From assembly GCA_026391075.1 (NCBI GenBank), contig JAPLES010000021.1, positions 80,865 to 144,864 of the forward strand: a stretch of DNA of 64,000 bases, written 5' to 3'. Positions 1 to 7,844 of the stretch are shown piece by piece; the stretch's first letter is position 1; each line of letters opens with the position of its first letter. Below the pieces are notes generated by a model. The model was not told where the DNA came from, did not search any database, and worked only from the letters and a program-made list of their open reading frames with translations. This DNA comes from Bacteroidota bacterium (GTDB lineage Bacteria; Bacteroidota; Bacteroidia; Chitinophagales; LD1). The position numbers and the translations under genes are program-made.

Positions 1-1325
1 ACAAAATTGTTGAAGTCATCATCGGTTAATTTGAAAACAGCCGCATCGGGAATAGTGTCGTGTGTAAGTTTATAATCGGAACAAAAATTGAACATGTAGT
101 GTCGCAAGAAAAGTGTTTCCGCCAGTTTAGTGTGTTCTACTTTCGTAAGTTTCACATCGGGGTCAACTCCACCGCCATCCCAAACTTCTCTGCCGCCTTT
201 TGTTTTGAAAGCAACTTTTAATGAATCAGGAATACGCTTCACGCTTCCATCTGCGTTTTTCTCAGCATAATTCAATGCCTGAATACATCTTCCCGTGGGG
301 ATATAATATTTAGCGGTAGTTACTTTCAACACGGTGTTATACGAAAGTGGTTTAGTTACCTGCACCAATCCTTTTCCATACGTGCGCTGACCAACTATCA
401 CAGCACGGTCGTAATCTTGCATGGTTCCTGAAACAATTTCAGAAGCTGAAGCGCTGGAAGAGTTGGTGATTATCACTAACGGAATTTTTGTATCGCTCGG
501 GTCGTTGAGTGTTTTGAAAGTGTTGTTCCACTCATCTACTTTTCCTTTTTTCGTAACTACCAATTGATTTTTTTCTACGAACACATTCACAATGTTCACC
601 GCTTCGTTGAGCAAACCCCCTGGGTTGCCGCGTAAATCAAGAACTATACCTTTCATATTCGGGTTAATGCGCTTCAAACTATCGAATGCTTCTTTTACAT
701 CCTTGCCCGCATTCTCATTAAATATTTTCAGTTTAATACAGCCAATTTCAGGAGTAATCATTCCGTAAAACGGAACACTGTTCTCCTGAATTTCTTCGCG
801 GGCAATATTGAATGAAAGCGGTTTTGAATCAAGTAACGAAGTTCTGCGCTCAACAGTCAATGCAATTCTTGATTTGGGTTCGCCTACTAAAATTTTGTCC
901 ACGTCATCTTTCTTTTTGTCTTTGGTAGAAACCCCGCTGATGGTTTTGATGATGTCACCAACTTTCAAACCACTTACATCGGCAGGTTGATTTTGTGTAA
1001 CCGAAATAATAACCGGATAGCCGTTCATCATTTCAATTTCAATTCCCAAGCCTCCGAACTTTCCGCCCTGTTGAATCTTTGCTGTTTCTACCTGTGAACC
1101 AGAAAAATAATTAGTAAACGGGTCAAGGGTTTTGAGCATACCATCAATACAACTGCGCATGAGCTTCGATGGCTCCACATCATCTACGTAGTAAGTATTC
1201 ACCTCTTTATACAAAGCCGAGAACACGTCAATGTTTTTCGATATTTCGAAATACTCATCGGCAAACGACATAGTGCCGAAGGCAAGGAGTATGAGGACGG
1301 ATGCTTTTATGAGTTTGCTTTTCAT
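1..1325 (-). CDS. S41 C-terminal processing peptidase (CtpA/Prc type), C-terminus beyond window
   Basis: Secreted or periplasmic tail-specific protease, expected to cut proteins near their C-termini. The visible 441 codons start at ATG 1325 (MKSKLIKAS) with a hydrophobic signal, followed by a PDZ domain at about residues 90-170 and an S41 catalytic domain. The catalytic Ser lies in SSASASEIV (about residue 290) and the Lys in RTYGKGLVQ (about residue 316), the usual Ser/Lys dyad. The gene runs off the left edge, so the C-terminus is missing. It is a close paralog of the gene directly upstream on the same strand (1358-3025), 32 bp away, so the two are probably co-transcribed duplicates. Confidence 0.9.
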   Translation of the reverse strand, partial: MKSKLIKASVLILLAFGTMSFADEYFEISKNIDVFSALYKEVNTYYVDDVEPSKLMRSCIDGMLKTLDPFTNYFSGSQVETAKIQQGGKFGGLGIEIEMMNGYPVIISVTQNQPADVSGLKVGDIIKTISGVSTKDKKKDDVDKILVGEPKSRIALTVERRTSLLDSKPLSFNIAREEIQENSVPFYGMITPEIGCIKLKIFNENAGKDVKEAFDSLKRINPNMKGIVLDLRGNPGGLLNEAVNIVNVFVEKNQLVVTKKGKVDEWNNTFKTLNDPSDTKIPLVIITNSSSASASEIVSGTMQDYDRAVIVGQRTYGKGLVQVTKPLSYNTVLKVTTAKYYIPTGRCIQALNYAEKNADGSVKRIPDSLKVAFKTKGGREVWDGGGVDPDVKLTKVEHTKLAETLFLRHYMFNFCSDYKLTHDTIPDAAVFKLTDDDFNNF

Positions 1326-1357
1326 CTAATATCTATTGTCTAACGTCTTTTATCTTT

Positions 1358-3025
1358 TTACTTCTTAGCTAAAATTTCTTTCATCTTCTTTTCATCCTTA
1401 ATCACCTCAATAGCTTTTTTCAATTCGTTATCGCTTTTGAAAGAAGCTTCGGTGCGGCCGGTGTTCAGATAATAGCGGTCGGTTATTTCTTCTTCGAGCA
1501 TACTTTTGATTTGCGATTTTTCTTTTTGCAAATCGAGTTGCTTATCGTGCATCATGGTTTTTTTCATTGCCTCAAAATCATCTTTGATAGCATCGTAGTA
1601 TTTATCTTTTTCGGTAGCGGCTTTTAATTCGTCAAGAATCTTTTCGCTTTTGGTTGAGTAGTCGTAATCTTTCTTCGTAACCCAGTTTACAAAGTCGGTA
1701 TAGTCAGCATCGGTTAATGTAAACGTGCGGGCATCACCAATTTTTTCATGCTTGGCGCGATACTCATTAGCATAATCAAACAAATGATTTTTGGTAAGCA
1801 GGCTGATAGTAATGTTCGATAACTTCTCGGGCTCTGCAGGCACATCGGGGTCAATACCTCCGCCATCATACACGGTGCGTGCGCTGTATTTTGTTTTGAA
1901 CGCCACTTTTAAGGAATCAGGAACACGCTTCACACTTCCGTCTTCGTTGCGCTCTGCATAATTAATTGCCTGAATACATCTGCCCGAAGGGATATAATAT
2001 TTTGCAGTAGTCACTTTCAGTTTGGCGTTGAAAGGCAGCGAGCGTGTGCTTTGCACTAATCCTTTACCAAAAGTTTTTTGACCTACAATAACTGCGCGGT
2101 CTAAATCCTGCAACGAGCCCGAAACAATTTCAGCCGCAGAAGCCGAGCCGCCATCGGCTAAAACCACTACAGGAATTTTTAAATCAACGGGGTCGTTAAT
2201 GGTAGGGAACGATTTATTCCACTCATCCATTTTTCCTTTGGTGGAAACAATTTCCAGATTCTTTTCTACAAAAACGTTGGCTACGTTAATAGCTTCGTTG
2301 AGTAAACCCCCGGGGTTACCGCGCAAATCAAAAATCAAACCTTTCAGTTTTCCTTTTGCTTCGAGAGTTTGCAAAGCATTTTTTACTTCGGCACCTGCGC
2401 GTTCGGTAAAACTGCTGAGGCGTATGAAACCAATTTTATCATCCACCATTCCGAAGTACGGAACGTTCTTCACTTTAATTTCTTCGCGCGTCATCTTCAC
2501 CGTCATATCGCTTTCGCTGCCATCGGCTTGCAGGCGTTTGAACTTTACGTTTACATCGGTGCCCGGTTTACCTTTAAGCATGGCGCTTACCTGGTCGGTT
2601 TTATAATTCTTGGCGCTCTTACCATCTACTTCAATAATTTTATCACCAGCCCGCAAACCTGCTTTTGCTGCAGGGAAACCTTCATACGGTTCAGTTACCA
2701 TTACCCATTCGCCACGCGTGCCTATCACCGCGCCAATGCCGCCATACTTGCCGGTGGTTTGCATGCGGTAGTCGTCCATATCTTCTTCAGGAATATAATC
2801 GGTGTAAGGGTCTAAGCCATCGAGCATTTGATTAATGCCCGCGTGCATCAGCTTTTCGGGATTGAGTGTGTCCACATAATACGTGTTCAACTCTTTGTAG
2901 AGCGTGGTGAAGATGTCGAGGTTCTTGGTTATTTCGAAGTAACTCGGGGTATTGGTTAAAGCAATTCCTGCGAATGCAACAAACGCAATCATTGCGATAA
3001 CAAAATATTTTCTGATTGATTTCAT
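1358..3025 (-). CDS. S41 C-terminal processing peptidase, paralog of the preceding gene
   Basis: Full-length tail-specific protease of 555 residues. Start ATG 3025 (MKSIRKYFV) is chosen because it aligns with MKSKLIKAS of the paralog; ATG 3031 is two codons upstream, and the longer open frame to 3076 only translates a low-complexity repeat. A signal anchor at residues 1-25 is followed by an N-terminal helical region, a PDZ domain (about 100-190) and the S41 domain, with Ser in GGSASAAEIV (about 295) and Lys in KTFGKGLVQ (about 320). The C-terminal 100 residues are Lys/Glu-rich and helical. It lies downstream of yidD, as is common in Bacteroidota. Confidence 0.93.
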   Translation of the reverse strand: MKSIRKYFVIAMIAFVAFAGIALTNTPSYFEITKNLDIFTTLYKELNTYYVDTLNPEKLMHAGINQMLDGLDPYTDYIPEEDMDDYRMQTTGKYGGIGAVIGTRGEWVMVTEPYEGFPAAKAGLRAGDKIIEVDGKSAKNYKTDQVSAMLKGKPGTDVNVKFKRLQADGSESDMTVKMTREEIKVKNVPYFGMVDDKIGFIRLSSFTERAGAEVKNALQTLEAKGKLKGLIFDLRGNPGGLLNEAINVANVFVEKNLEIVSTKGKMDEWNKSFPTINDPVDLKIPVVVLADGGSASAAEIVSGSLQDLDRAVIVGQKTFGKGLVQSTRSLPFNAKLKVTTAKYYIPSGRCIQAINYAERNEDGSVKRVPDSLKVAFKTKYSARTVYDGGGIDPDVPAEPEKLSNITISLLTKNHLFDYANEYRAKHEKIGDARTFTLTDADYTDFVNWVTKKDYDYSTKSEKILDELKAATEKDKYYDAIKDDFEAMKKTMMHDKQLDLQKEKSQIKSMLEEEITDRYYLNTGRTEASFKSDNELKKAIEVIKDEKKMKEILAKK

Positions 3026-3037
3026 CGGCATAATATA

Positions 3038-3066
3038 AAGGGACGAGAGCGAGGGACGAGGGGCGA
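3038..3066. repeat. GGGACGAG-type stutter repeat
   Basis: A run of GGGACGAG/GAGGGGCGAG units directly upstream of the second S41 gene. The complementary motif (GTCCCTTCGTCCCTT) forms a longer array at 62629-62743, so this is one member of a dispersed low-complexity family. Further upstream, about 3190-3220, is a weaker GAATTCGGAAATTCGAG stutter. Confidence 0.6.
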
Positions 3067-3241
3067 GTAAATTCATCCCGATGTTTCGTTTCAGTTCTCT
3101 TCCGTTGTAAACATAAATTTAAACGCCAACACATTTGAATTGTTGCTGACGTTGAATTGTGATTTATAAACTTTTAAGACAGTGGAAAAATTTGAGAATT
3201 CGGAAATTCGAGAATTTGAAAATGAAACAGCCAATACAAAT

Positions 3242-3466
3242 TCACGGCAAGGGGTCGTAGCCGTGACCGCCCCAGGGGTGGCAACTCGAAATTCTTTTAA
3301 TGGTTAACCAACCGCCTTTGAACGGACCGTTTTTTTTTATTGCCTGCACGCCATAGTCGGAACAAGTGGGCGAGTAGCGGCAACTTGGAGCGAGCAATGG
3401 CGAAATGAAAAACTTGTATCCCTTAATGAGCAGAATGAAAACGAAGGAAAAGAATTTTGAAATCAT
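3242..3466 (-). CDS. yidD: YidD membrane protein insertion efficiency factor
   Basis: Small (74 aa) inner-membrane-associated protein that assists YidC-dependent membrane insertion. It begins [20 protein letters not shown] and carries the family signatures [12 protein letters not shown] and [12 protein letters not shown], with the conserved cysteines. The open frame extends upstream to 3664 but only as a shadow of the PIN-domain gene, so ATG 3466 is taken; this gives normal family length and a 7-bp gap after that gene. The usual rpmH-rnpA-yidD order is kept, but a toxin/antitoxin pair sits between rnpA and yidD. Confidence 0.93.
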   Translation of the reverse strand: MISKFFSFVFILLIKGYKFFISPLLAPSCRYSPTCSDYGVQAIKKNGPFKGGWLTIKRISSCHPWGGHGYDPLP

Positions 3467-3473
3467 TGCTCTT

Positions 3474-3869
3474 CTATAAAGCGTTTTGAAAAAAAACGGC
3501 AGGTGAAATAATTTCTGTTTTCTTGAAAAACTTAAGGTCGAGCAAATCATGGTCACCGGTAATGATAAAATCGGCATGAATAAATTTTGCGAGATGGAGA
3601 ATGTTGTTGTCATCTTTATCTCTGCAAATTTCGGGTATTGTTCCGCTGGGGACAACCATTTCAAAATCGGAATCTGTTCGTGTCTTTATATCCTCAAGAC
3701 TTGTTTCGTCTAACGAAAATTTTCCTTCCAGCTTTTCAAATAATTCATCATAAAGGAATTTTGAAATGTAGAGGTCGGTATATAACACGCAATAGCTATG
3801 AACCGACTGCGCTTTACCTTTAAAGATGAAGGAAGAGATTAAAATATTTGTATCCAGAATTATTTTCAC
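3474..3869 (-). CDS. PIN-domain toxin (VapC-like ribonuclease)
   Basis: 131-residue PIN-fold protein, probably the RNase toxin of a type II toxin-antitoxin pair. The N-terminus [13 protein letters not shown] carries the first catalytic Asp (D6) with the typical DTN motif. Further acidic residues occur in the RDKDDN region and in ITGDHDLL near the C-terminus, the expected third and fourth metal-binding positions. Its start codon overlaps the stop of the upstream antitoxin by 4 nt (3866-3869), indicating translational coupling. It resembles the PIN_3 group of putative toxins rather than classical short VapC. The target RNA cannot be told from sequence. Confidence 0.85.
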   Translation of the reverse strand: MKIILDTNILISSFIFKGKAQSVHSYCVLYTDLYISKFLYDELFEKLEGKFSLDETSLEDIKTRTDSDFEMVVPSGTIPEICRDKDDNNILHLAKFIHADFIITGDHDLLDLKFFKKTEIISPAVFFQNAL

Positions 3870-4078
3870 GATATATCTCTGAAAATATCTTCTTCTGATT
3901 TGTATCCGGCTTTTGCCGCCACGCCTTTTAATTTTACCCGTATGCGGTTTAAGTCTTCAAGAGCAAGTGTTCTTTTTACTATTTGCAACACATACTCCTG
4001 CTTAGAAAGTTTCTTTCGGGCTGCTGCCGATTTCAATTTCTGAAGGGTAGCATCGTCAATGTTTATTTCAATACTCAT
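3866..4078 (-). CDS. Antitoxin partner of the PIN toxin
   Basis: 70-residue protein, MSIEINIDDATLQKLKSAAA onward, with an N-terminal beta-strand followed by helices typical of ribbon-helix-helix/CopG-like antitoxins and an acidic C-terminal tail that could wrap the toxin. It ends in a 4-nt overlap with the PIN gene. The function follows from size, fold-like pattern and position; no specific family signature is strong enough to name it. It probably autoregulates the pair, although no clear operator was found in the 14 bp to rnpA. Confidence 0.75.
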   Translation of the reverse strand: MSIEINIDDATLQKLKSAAARKKLSKQEYVLQIVKRTLALEDLNRIRVKLKGVAAKAGYKSEEDIFRDIS

Positions 4079-4092
4079 ACCTCAAATATAAT

Positions 4093-4593
4093 TCAAGCAT
4101 TCAGTTTATTCAAACAAGCCAATATGGCTTTGGTAACAGCTTCATACTTGGGCAGTGCCTTCCCTTTGTAGACGAACATAAGCGCGAGTTGTTTTTGCTG
4201 CCCGGCTAATTTTTCGTAGAAAAGAAGTTTGTTTAAACGATAGGCTTCGCGCATGAGGCGCTTGATGCGGTTGCGGTCAACGGCATGTTTAAAGTTTCGC
4301 TTAGGTACCGAGAAACCCGCCTGCGCGGGATAGAAGGTGCGCAGGGGCTGCACCAAATAAACAAGGGTAAATCCGTTTATGGAAACAGATTTACCCTCTT
4401 TAAAAAGTTGTTCAATCAGTTTTTTGCTTTTGAGTTTTTCTTCTGCGGTAAAAGTGAATTTACCCTGCAGTTGAGCACTGTCAAAACCGGCAAACGATTT
4501 AGCAGCGGAAGTACTATTTAAGTCGCTTCTCGTCTGAAACCGTAAGTTTCTTTCTGCCTCTGGCTCTTCTGCGTGCAAGAACTTTTCTTCCAT
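4093..4593 (-). CDS. rnpA: Ribonuclease P protein component (start uncertain)
   Basis: Protein cofactor of RNase P, which matures tRNA 5' ends. The conserved core starts at [20 protein letters not shown] and includes the basic signature [19 protein letters not shown]. The only ATG in frame is at 4593, giving 166 aa, about 40 more than usual; the first ~26 codons lie inside rpmH in another frame. Without it the candidates are TTG (sixth codon) or CTG at 4470, the latter giving a normal 125 aa. I list the ATG form but the real start may be internal. The gene sits directly after rpmH, the standard arrangement. Confidence 0.88.
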   Translation of the reverse strand: MEEKFLHAEEPEAERNLRFQTRSDLNSTSAAKSFAGFDSAQLQGKFTFTAEEKLKSKKLIEQLFKEGKSVSINGFTLVYLVQPLRTFYPAQAGFSVPKRNFKHAVDRNRIKRLMREAYRLNKLLFYEKLAGQQKQLALMFVYKGKALPKYEAVTKAILACLNKLNA

Positions 4594-4669
4594 TTTTTGT
4601 GCTCATTCTTTCTCTAAAGCCGTGTTTGTTTGCTCTCTTTCTGCGGCTTGGCTGGAATGTCCGTTTCAT
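4514..4669 (-). CDS. rpmH: 50S ribosomal protein L34
   Basis: 51-residue very basic protein beginning [20 protein letters not shown] and ending TVSDEKRLK, a clear L34 with the FQPS and HGFRERM motifs. It starts at ATG 4669 and stops at TAG 4514-4516. The 3' half overlaps the open frame of rnpA by up to 80 nt in a different frame. A Bacteroidota-type promoter lies 45 nt upstream (4714-4743). L34 is a late-binding large-subunit protein. Confidence 0.95.
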   Translation of the reverse strand: MKRTFQPSRRKRANKHGFRERMSTKNGRKVLARRRARGRKKLTVSDEKRLK

Positions 4670-4713
4670 ATTTTATTGGTATTTAAAATTATCCCTTTTC
4701 TACAAAAGGACGG

Positions 4714-4743
4714 CAAAAATAAAAACTCTTTCAACTTATCAAA
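4714..4743 (-). promoter_or_regulatory. Promoter of rpmH-rnpA (TTTG-N18-TATTTTTG)
   Basis: Read on the minus strand: TTTG (4743-4740), 18 nt, then TATTTTTG (4721-4714), matching the Bacteroidota consensus TTTG-N19-TAnnTTTG. It is followed by GCCGTCC, the same downstream sequence seen after the yceD promoter. Confidence 0.7.
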
Positions 4744-4791
4744 GGAGATGGAGAGAATAGGTGAGAGGGAGAGGGGGAAAATAGAGGGAAC

Positions 4792-4825
4792 AAAAAAGCT
4801 CTTCCCCTTTGTGAAGAACTTTTTT
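4792..4825 (-). terminator. Hairpin terminator of the lipoprotein gene
   Basis: AAAAAAGCTCTTC, an 8-nt loop, then GAAGAACTTTTTT: a 13-bp stem with one mismatch and A/T tracts on both sides. It is placed just beyond the stop of the minus-strand gene 4842-5273. Confidence 0.6.
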
Positions 4826-4841
4826 GTTTATTGGGTTTTGA

Positions 4842-5273
4842 CTATTGTTTAGTTCCGATATAACCAATCGCATCACCTACTCCTGTTCCTGCAGTTACAT
4901 GAATTAAAAAAGCTAATTGCTTAGAAGAGGTATTATATGCCTGGTAACCTGTAACCCCTTCCCATGTACTTCCTTGGTCTATAAAGGAAGTTATAGAAAA
5001 GACTCCATTGCTTTCGTAAACAGTTGCATTCATGGATGTAAAATAACCTCCAGTTGTTTCTGAAATTTGTACATGCGTATTATCTACTTTGGTAACAATA
5101 ATGGTAACACCAGTGTGGGGATTCTGTCCTACGGTTCCAGCTGTTGTGTCTGTTGCAGTGCCAAGGAATGTTCCAACGATATCAGTTGTTAGATCTTTCG
5201 TTTCCGTTTTAGTACACGAAGAAATAAGTAGTGCTGATGCAATGATTGTAGTGAGTAAGAAATTTGTTTTCAT
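4842..5273 (-). CDS. Small lipoprotein of unknown function
   Basis: 143-residue predicted lipoprotein. ATG 5273 (MKTNFLLTTIIASALLISSC) gives a classic signal with lipobox LISSC; the 12 extra upstream codons of the open frame lack signal character. After the Cys the protein is Thr-rich with alternating hydrophobic residues (TGVTIIVTKVDN, HVQISETTGGYF), suggesting a small beta-sandwich or lipocalin-like fold. Family not recognised. A CAAACATA at 5303-5310 (TATGTTTG on the minus strand) is a possible -7 element without a good -33. It is divergent from the HTH gene at 5408. Confidence 0.7.
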   Translation of the reverse strand: MKTNFLLTTIIASALLISSCTKTETKDLTTDIVGTFLGTATDTTAGTVGQNPHTGVTIIVTKVDNTHVQISETTGGYFTSMNATVYESNGVFSITSFIDQGSTWEGVTGYQAYNTSSKQLAFLIHVTAGTGVGDAIGYIGTKQ

Positions 5274-5407
5274 AAGGATAGTTTTTAAATGATTTAATCC
5301 CTCAAACATAAAATATTTTTTAAAAAGTAAATTTTAAATTGACCATAGTAAATTTATAAAGACCTTTTGGCGTATGTTCTTTACTCTGCCTTGTCGAACT
5401 TTGAAAC

Positions 5408-5791
5408 ATGAAAGTTCATATCGGAGAAAAAATAAGGAAGCGAGCAGAAGAATTAAAAACAGGCACTACGGAATTGGGCAGGATAATCAATACTTCAAAA
5501 CAAAATGTGTATGGAATCTTTAAGCGGGCCTCAATAGACACTCAACTTCTCCTCGAAGTGTCTAAAGCACTTCGGTTCAACTTTTTTCAGTTCTATGATT
5601 CTCCTGAACTCGCAAAATTCGAGAGCAAGATCAATAAAGAATTAGAAACGCTTCGGAGAGAAAACGAAAAACTAAAATCGGAGCTTCGAGCTCTGAAAGA
5701 GAAAAATGAACTCTTACAAAAGATAAATAAACTACTCGACCGAAAAGAGAAATCAGAAAAAAGAAAAACCGCTACTCAAAGAAAAAAATAA
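5408..5791 (+). CDS. HTH DNA-binding protein with C-terminal coiled coil
   Basis: 127 residues. The N-terminal ~65 residues (KIRKRAEELKTGTTELGRII ... TSKQNVYGIFKR) look like an XRE/Cro-type helix-turn-helix. From about residue 68 to the end a continuous charged heptad pattern (ELETLRRENEKLKSELRALK) predicts a long coiled coil with a very basic tail. This is probably a dimeric regulator; its target is unknown, but it is divergently arranged with the lipoprotein gene and could control it. The 3' end faces rho convergently, with the rho terminator at 5857-5887 between them. Confidence 0.75.
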   Translation: MKVHIGEKIRKRAEELKTGTTELGRIINTSKQNVYGIFKRASIDTQLLLEVSKALRFNFFQFYDSPELAKFESKINKELETLRRENEKLKSELRALKEKNELLQKINKLLDRKEKSEKRKTATQRKK

Positions 5792-5856
5792 TCCTTTTGC
5801 CGTTTGGTGTTTAGTCCCGCATCTTCTGCTGACGTAACTCATAAAGGTACAAAAAC

Positions 5857-5887
5857 AAAAAAGGCGCGAAACCCTCGCGCCTTTTTT
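5857..5887 (-). terminator. Terminator after rho (AAGGCGCGA stem)
   Basis: AAAAAAGGCGCGA, loop AACCC, TCGCGCCTTTTTT: a 13-bp perfect stem with flanking A/T tracts, usable in both directions. It is the exact stem found at 42783-42813 with a different loop. Confidence 0.85.
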
Positions 5888-5908
5888 AATTATAGTAGTT
5901 ATGTTTGC

Positions 5909-7498
5909 TTACGAATTCATAGCAATCAAAAACTCTTCATTGGTTTTAGTGCCTTTCATTTGCTGCATTAAAAAGTTCATGGCTTCCTGCGAATTCATTT
6001 CGGCAATGTGGTTTCTCAAAATCCACATGCGCTGCAACACATCTTTATCGAGCAGCAAATCATCTCTGCGGGTTGAAGAAGAAACAATATCAATAGCAGG
6101 GTAAATTCTGCGGTTCGAAAGTTTGCGGTCGAGCTGCAACTCCATATTACCCGTTCCTTTAAACTCTTCAAAAATTACCTCATCCATTTTAGAGCCGGTA
6201 TCAATCAAAGCGGTAGCCAGAATAGTCAGTGAGCCACCGTTTTCAATTTTGCGTGCCGCACCAAAAAACTGTTTTGGTTTTTGCATGGCGTTAGCCTCAA
6301 CACCGCCCGATAAAACTTTACCCGATGAAGGAGCCACCGTGTTATACGCACGCGCCAAACGGGTAATTGAATCGAGTAATATCACCACATCGTGTCCGCA
6401 CTCTACCAGTCGTTTTGCTTTTTGCAACACAATGCTCGAAATCTTCACGTGCTTTTCAGCGGGCTCGTCAAACGTAGAAGCAATTACTTCGGCATTTACG
6501 TTGCGCTCCATATCCGTTACTTCCTCGGGGCGTTCGTCAATCAACAACACAATCAAATAAACCTCGGGGTGATTCTTGGCAATAGCGTTGGCTATTTCTT
6601 TTAAGATAGTGGTCTTACCGGTTTTCGGTTGACTCACAATCATTCCGCGCTGTCCTTTTCCAATTGGAGTAAACAGGTCAACAATACGCGTGGTTAATTC
6701 ACTTGGCTTGGTAAACAGATTCAGTTTTTCCTGAGGGAAAAGAGGTGTCAAATAATCGAACGACACGCGGTCACGCACGGCTTCCGGTGAACGACCATTG
6801 AGCAAATCAACTTTCAATAAGGCAAAATATTTTTCACCACTCTTTGGAGGGCGAATGTACCCGCGCACGGTATCACCGGTTTTTAAACCAAACAATTTTA
6901 TTTGCGAAGGCGATACATAAATATCATCGGGCGAAGAAAGATAACTGTAGTCCGAAGAGCGAAGGAAACCATAACCATCGGGCATCATTTCCAAAACTCC
7001 TTCTCCTTCAATAATAGCATCGGCTTCCACGCTGAAAATATCGGCACCTTTCTTATGCTGCTCACCACCACTGCTGCGCTCGTAGTTCGAAGTGTTTTCG
7101 TACGTAGTATGCTCTTCGTGTTGGTTGTTAGCGTTGTTGCTGTTGTTGGTATTGCTGTTCTGTGTAGAAGTAGTGGTGTTTCCGTCCACCGCTTTTTCAA
7201 CGGTGTCTTCAATTGGTTTCTGCTCACTTGCCGGGCGAAACAAATTGTCTTCGTCTTTTTCTGCCTTATCCTTTAAATCGGGGTCTATCGGCTTGCGCGC
7301 TCTTGGCGGACGTTTGGTTTTGTCCTTTGCGGGCTCAACAGTTTCTGTTGTGGCTGCCGGAGCAAGCGCCTGTGCATCGAGCACCTTTAAAATAAGCTCT
7401 TGCTTTTCGAGCTTGTCAGTTCCTTTGATTTTCAACTTGTCTGCAATTTCTTTTAACTCGGGCAGAATCATGTCGTTCAACTGAAGAATATCGTACAT
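5909..7498 (-). CDS. rho: Transcription termination factor Rho
   Basis: Hexameric RNA-dependent ATPase that ends transcription. 529 residues: an N-terminal Rho_N-like helical domain ([20 protein letters not shown]), a low-complexity insert at about 60-150 rich in Asn/Thr/Ser (typical of Bacteroidota Rho), the RNA-binding cold-shock-like domain ([16 protein letters not shown]), then the RecA-like motor with Walker A QPKTGKTT (about 285-292) and Walker [17 protein letters not shown] (about 371). The Q-loop/R-loop region [11 protein letters not shown] is present. It ends at a strong hairpin. Confidence 0.97.
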   Translation of the reverse strand: MYDILQLNDMILPELKEIADKLKIKGTDKLEKQELILKVLDAQALAPAATTETVEPAKDKTKRPPRARKPIDPDLKDKAEKDEDNLFRPASEQKPIEDTVEKAVDGNTTTSTQNSNTNNSNNANNQHEEHTTYENTSNYERSSGGEQHKKGADIFSVEADAIIEGEGVLEMMPDGYGFLRSSDYSYLSSPDDIYVSPSQIKLFGLKTGDTVRGYIRPPKSGEKYFALLKVDLLNGRSPEAVRDRVSFDYLTPLFPQEKLNLFTKPSELTTRIVDLFTPIGKGQRGMIVSQPKTGKTTILKEIANAIAKNHPEVYLIVLLIDERPEEVTDMERNVNAEVIASTFDEPAEKHVKISSIVLQKAKRLVECGHDVVILLDSITRLARAYNTVAPSSGKVLSGGVEANAMQKPKQFFGAARKIENGGSLTILATALIDTGSKMDEVIFEEFKGTGNMELQLDRKLSNRRIYPAIDIVSSSTRRDDLLLDKDVLQRMWILRNHIAEMNSQEAMNFLMQQMKGTKTNEEFLIAMNS

Positions 7499-7844
7499 AC
7501 TATTTGGTTTGATGGTAAAATTTTTATTGGATTGATAAAAGCAGGGTAAACATTACGAAAAACATTCGCAGCAAATCACGTGGTTAAAATACTTTCCGAG
7601 ATTTTTTATTTAGAACGAAACTTTAGTTGGAATGAACTAAACGCTGCGAGAATTATTTCAGATAACAATGCAATGTTAGGCAAAGTTTCCGACTCACCAA
7701 ATCTTTGTGTTCAAATAAGAACGAACCTTTTTTGCACAATGAAATCATACAGCTTTTGCAAACAAAAAATCCTTCCCGTTTTTTCGGGAAGGATTCTGTA
7801 TTTGTATTGTCTCAATACTCAATACTAATTACTCAATACTATTT
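7499..7844. other. rho/dnaA intergenic region
   Basis: 346 bp between rho and dnaA. It holds the dnaA terminator (7768-7795) and, at 7803-7842, a stutter of CTCAATACTCAATACTAATTACTCAATACTA. The 82-codon open frame across it runs through the terminator and has no protein-like character. No TAnnTTTG promoter for rho was found on the minus strand. Confidence 0.6.
7768..7795 (-). terminator. Terminator after dnaA
   Basis: AATCCTTCCCG, loop of six T, CGGGAAGGATT: an 11-bp perfect stem. In the dnaA direction it is followed by a T run (AAAAA on the plus strand). Confidence 0.8.

Noticed and set aside
2199..2815. Two plus-strand open frames opposite the S41 gene
   Set aside because: Shadow frames of a strongly conserved protease; no independent support.
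3467..3664. Extended N-terminus of YidD
   Set aside because: The extra 66 codons are antiparallel or shifted text of the PIN gene; family length is met from ATG 3466.
7580..7828. 82-codon open frame between rho and dnaA
   Set aside because: It runs through the dnaA terminator hairpin and a stutter repeat, with no protein-like pattern or promoter.
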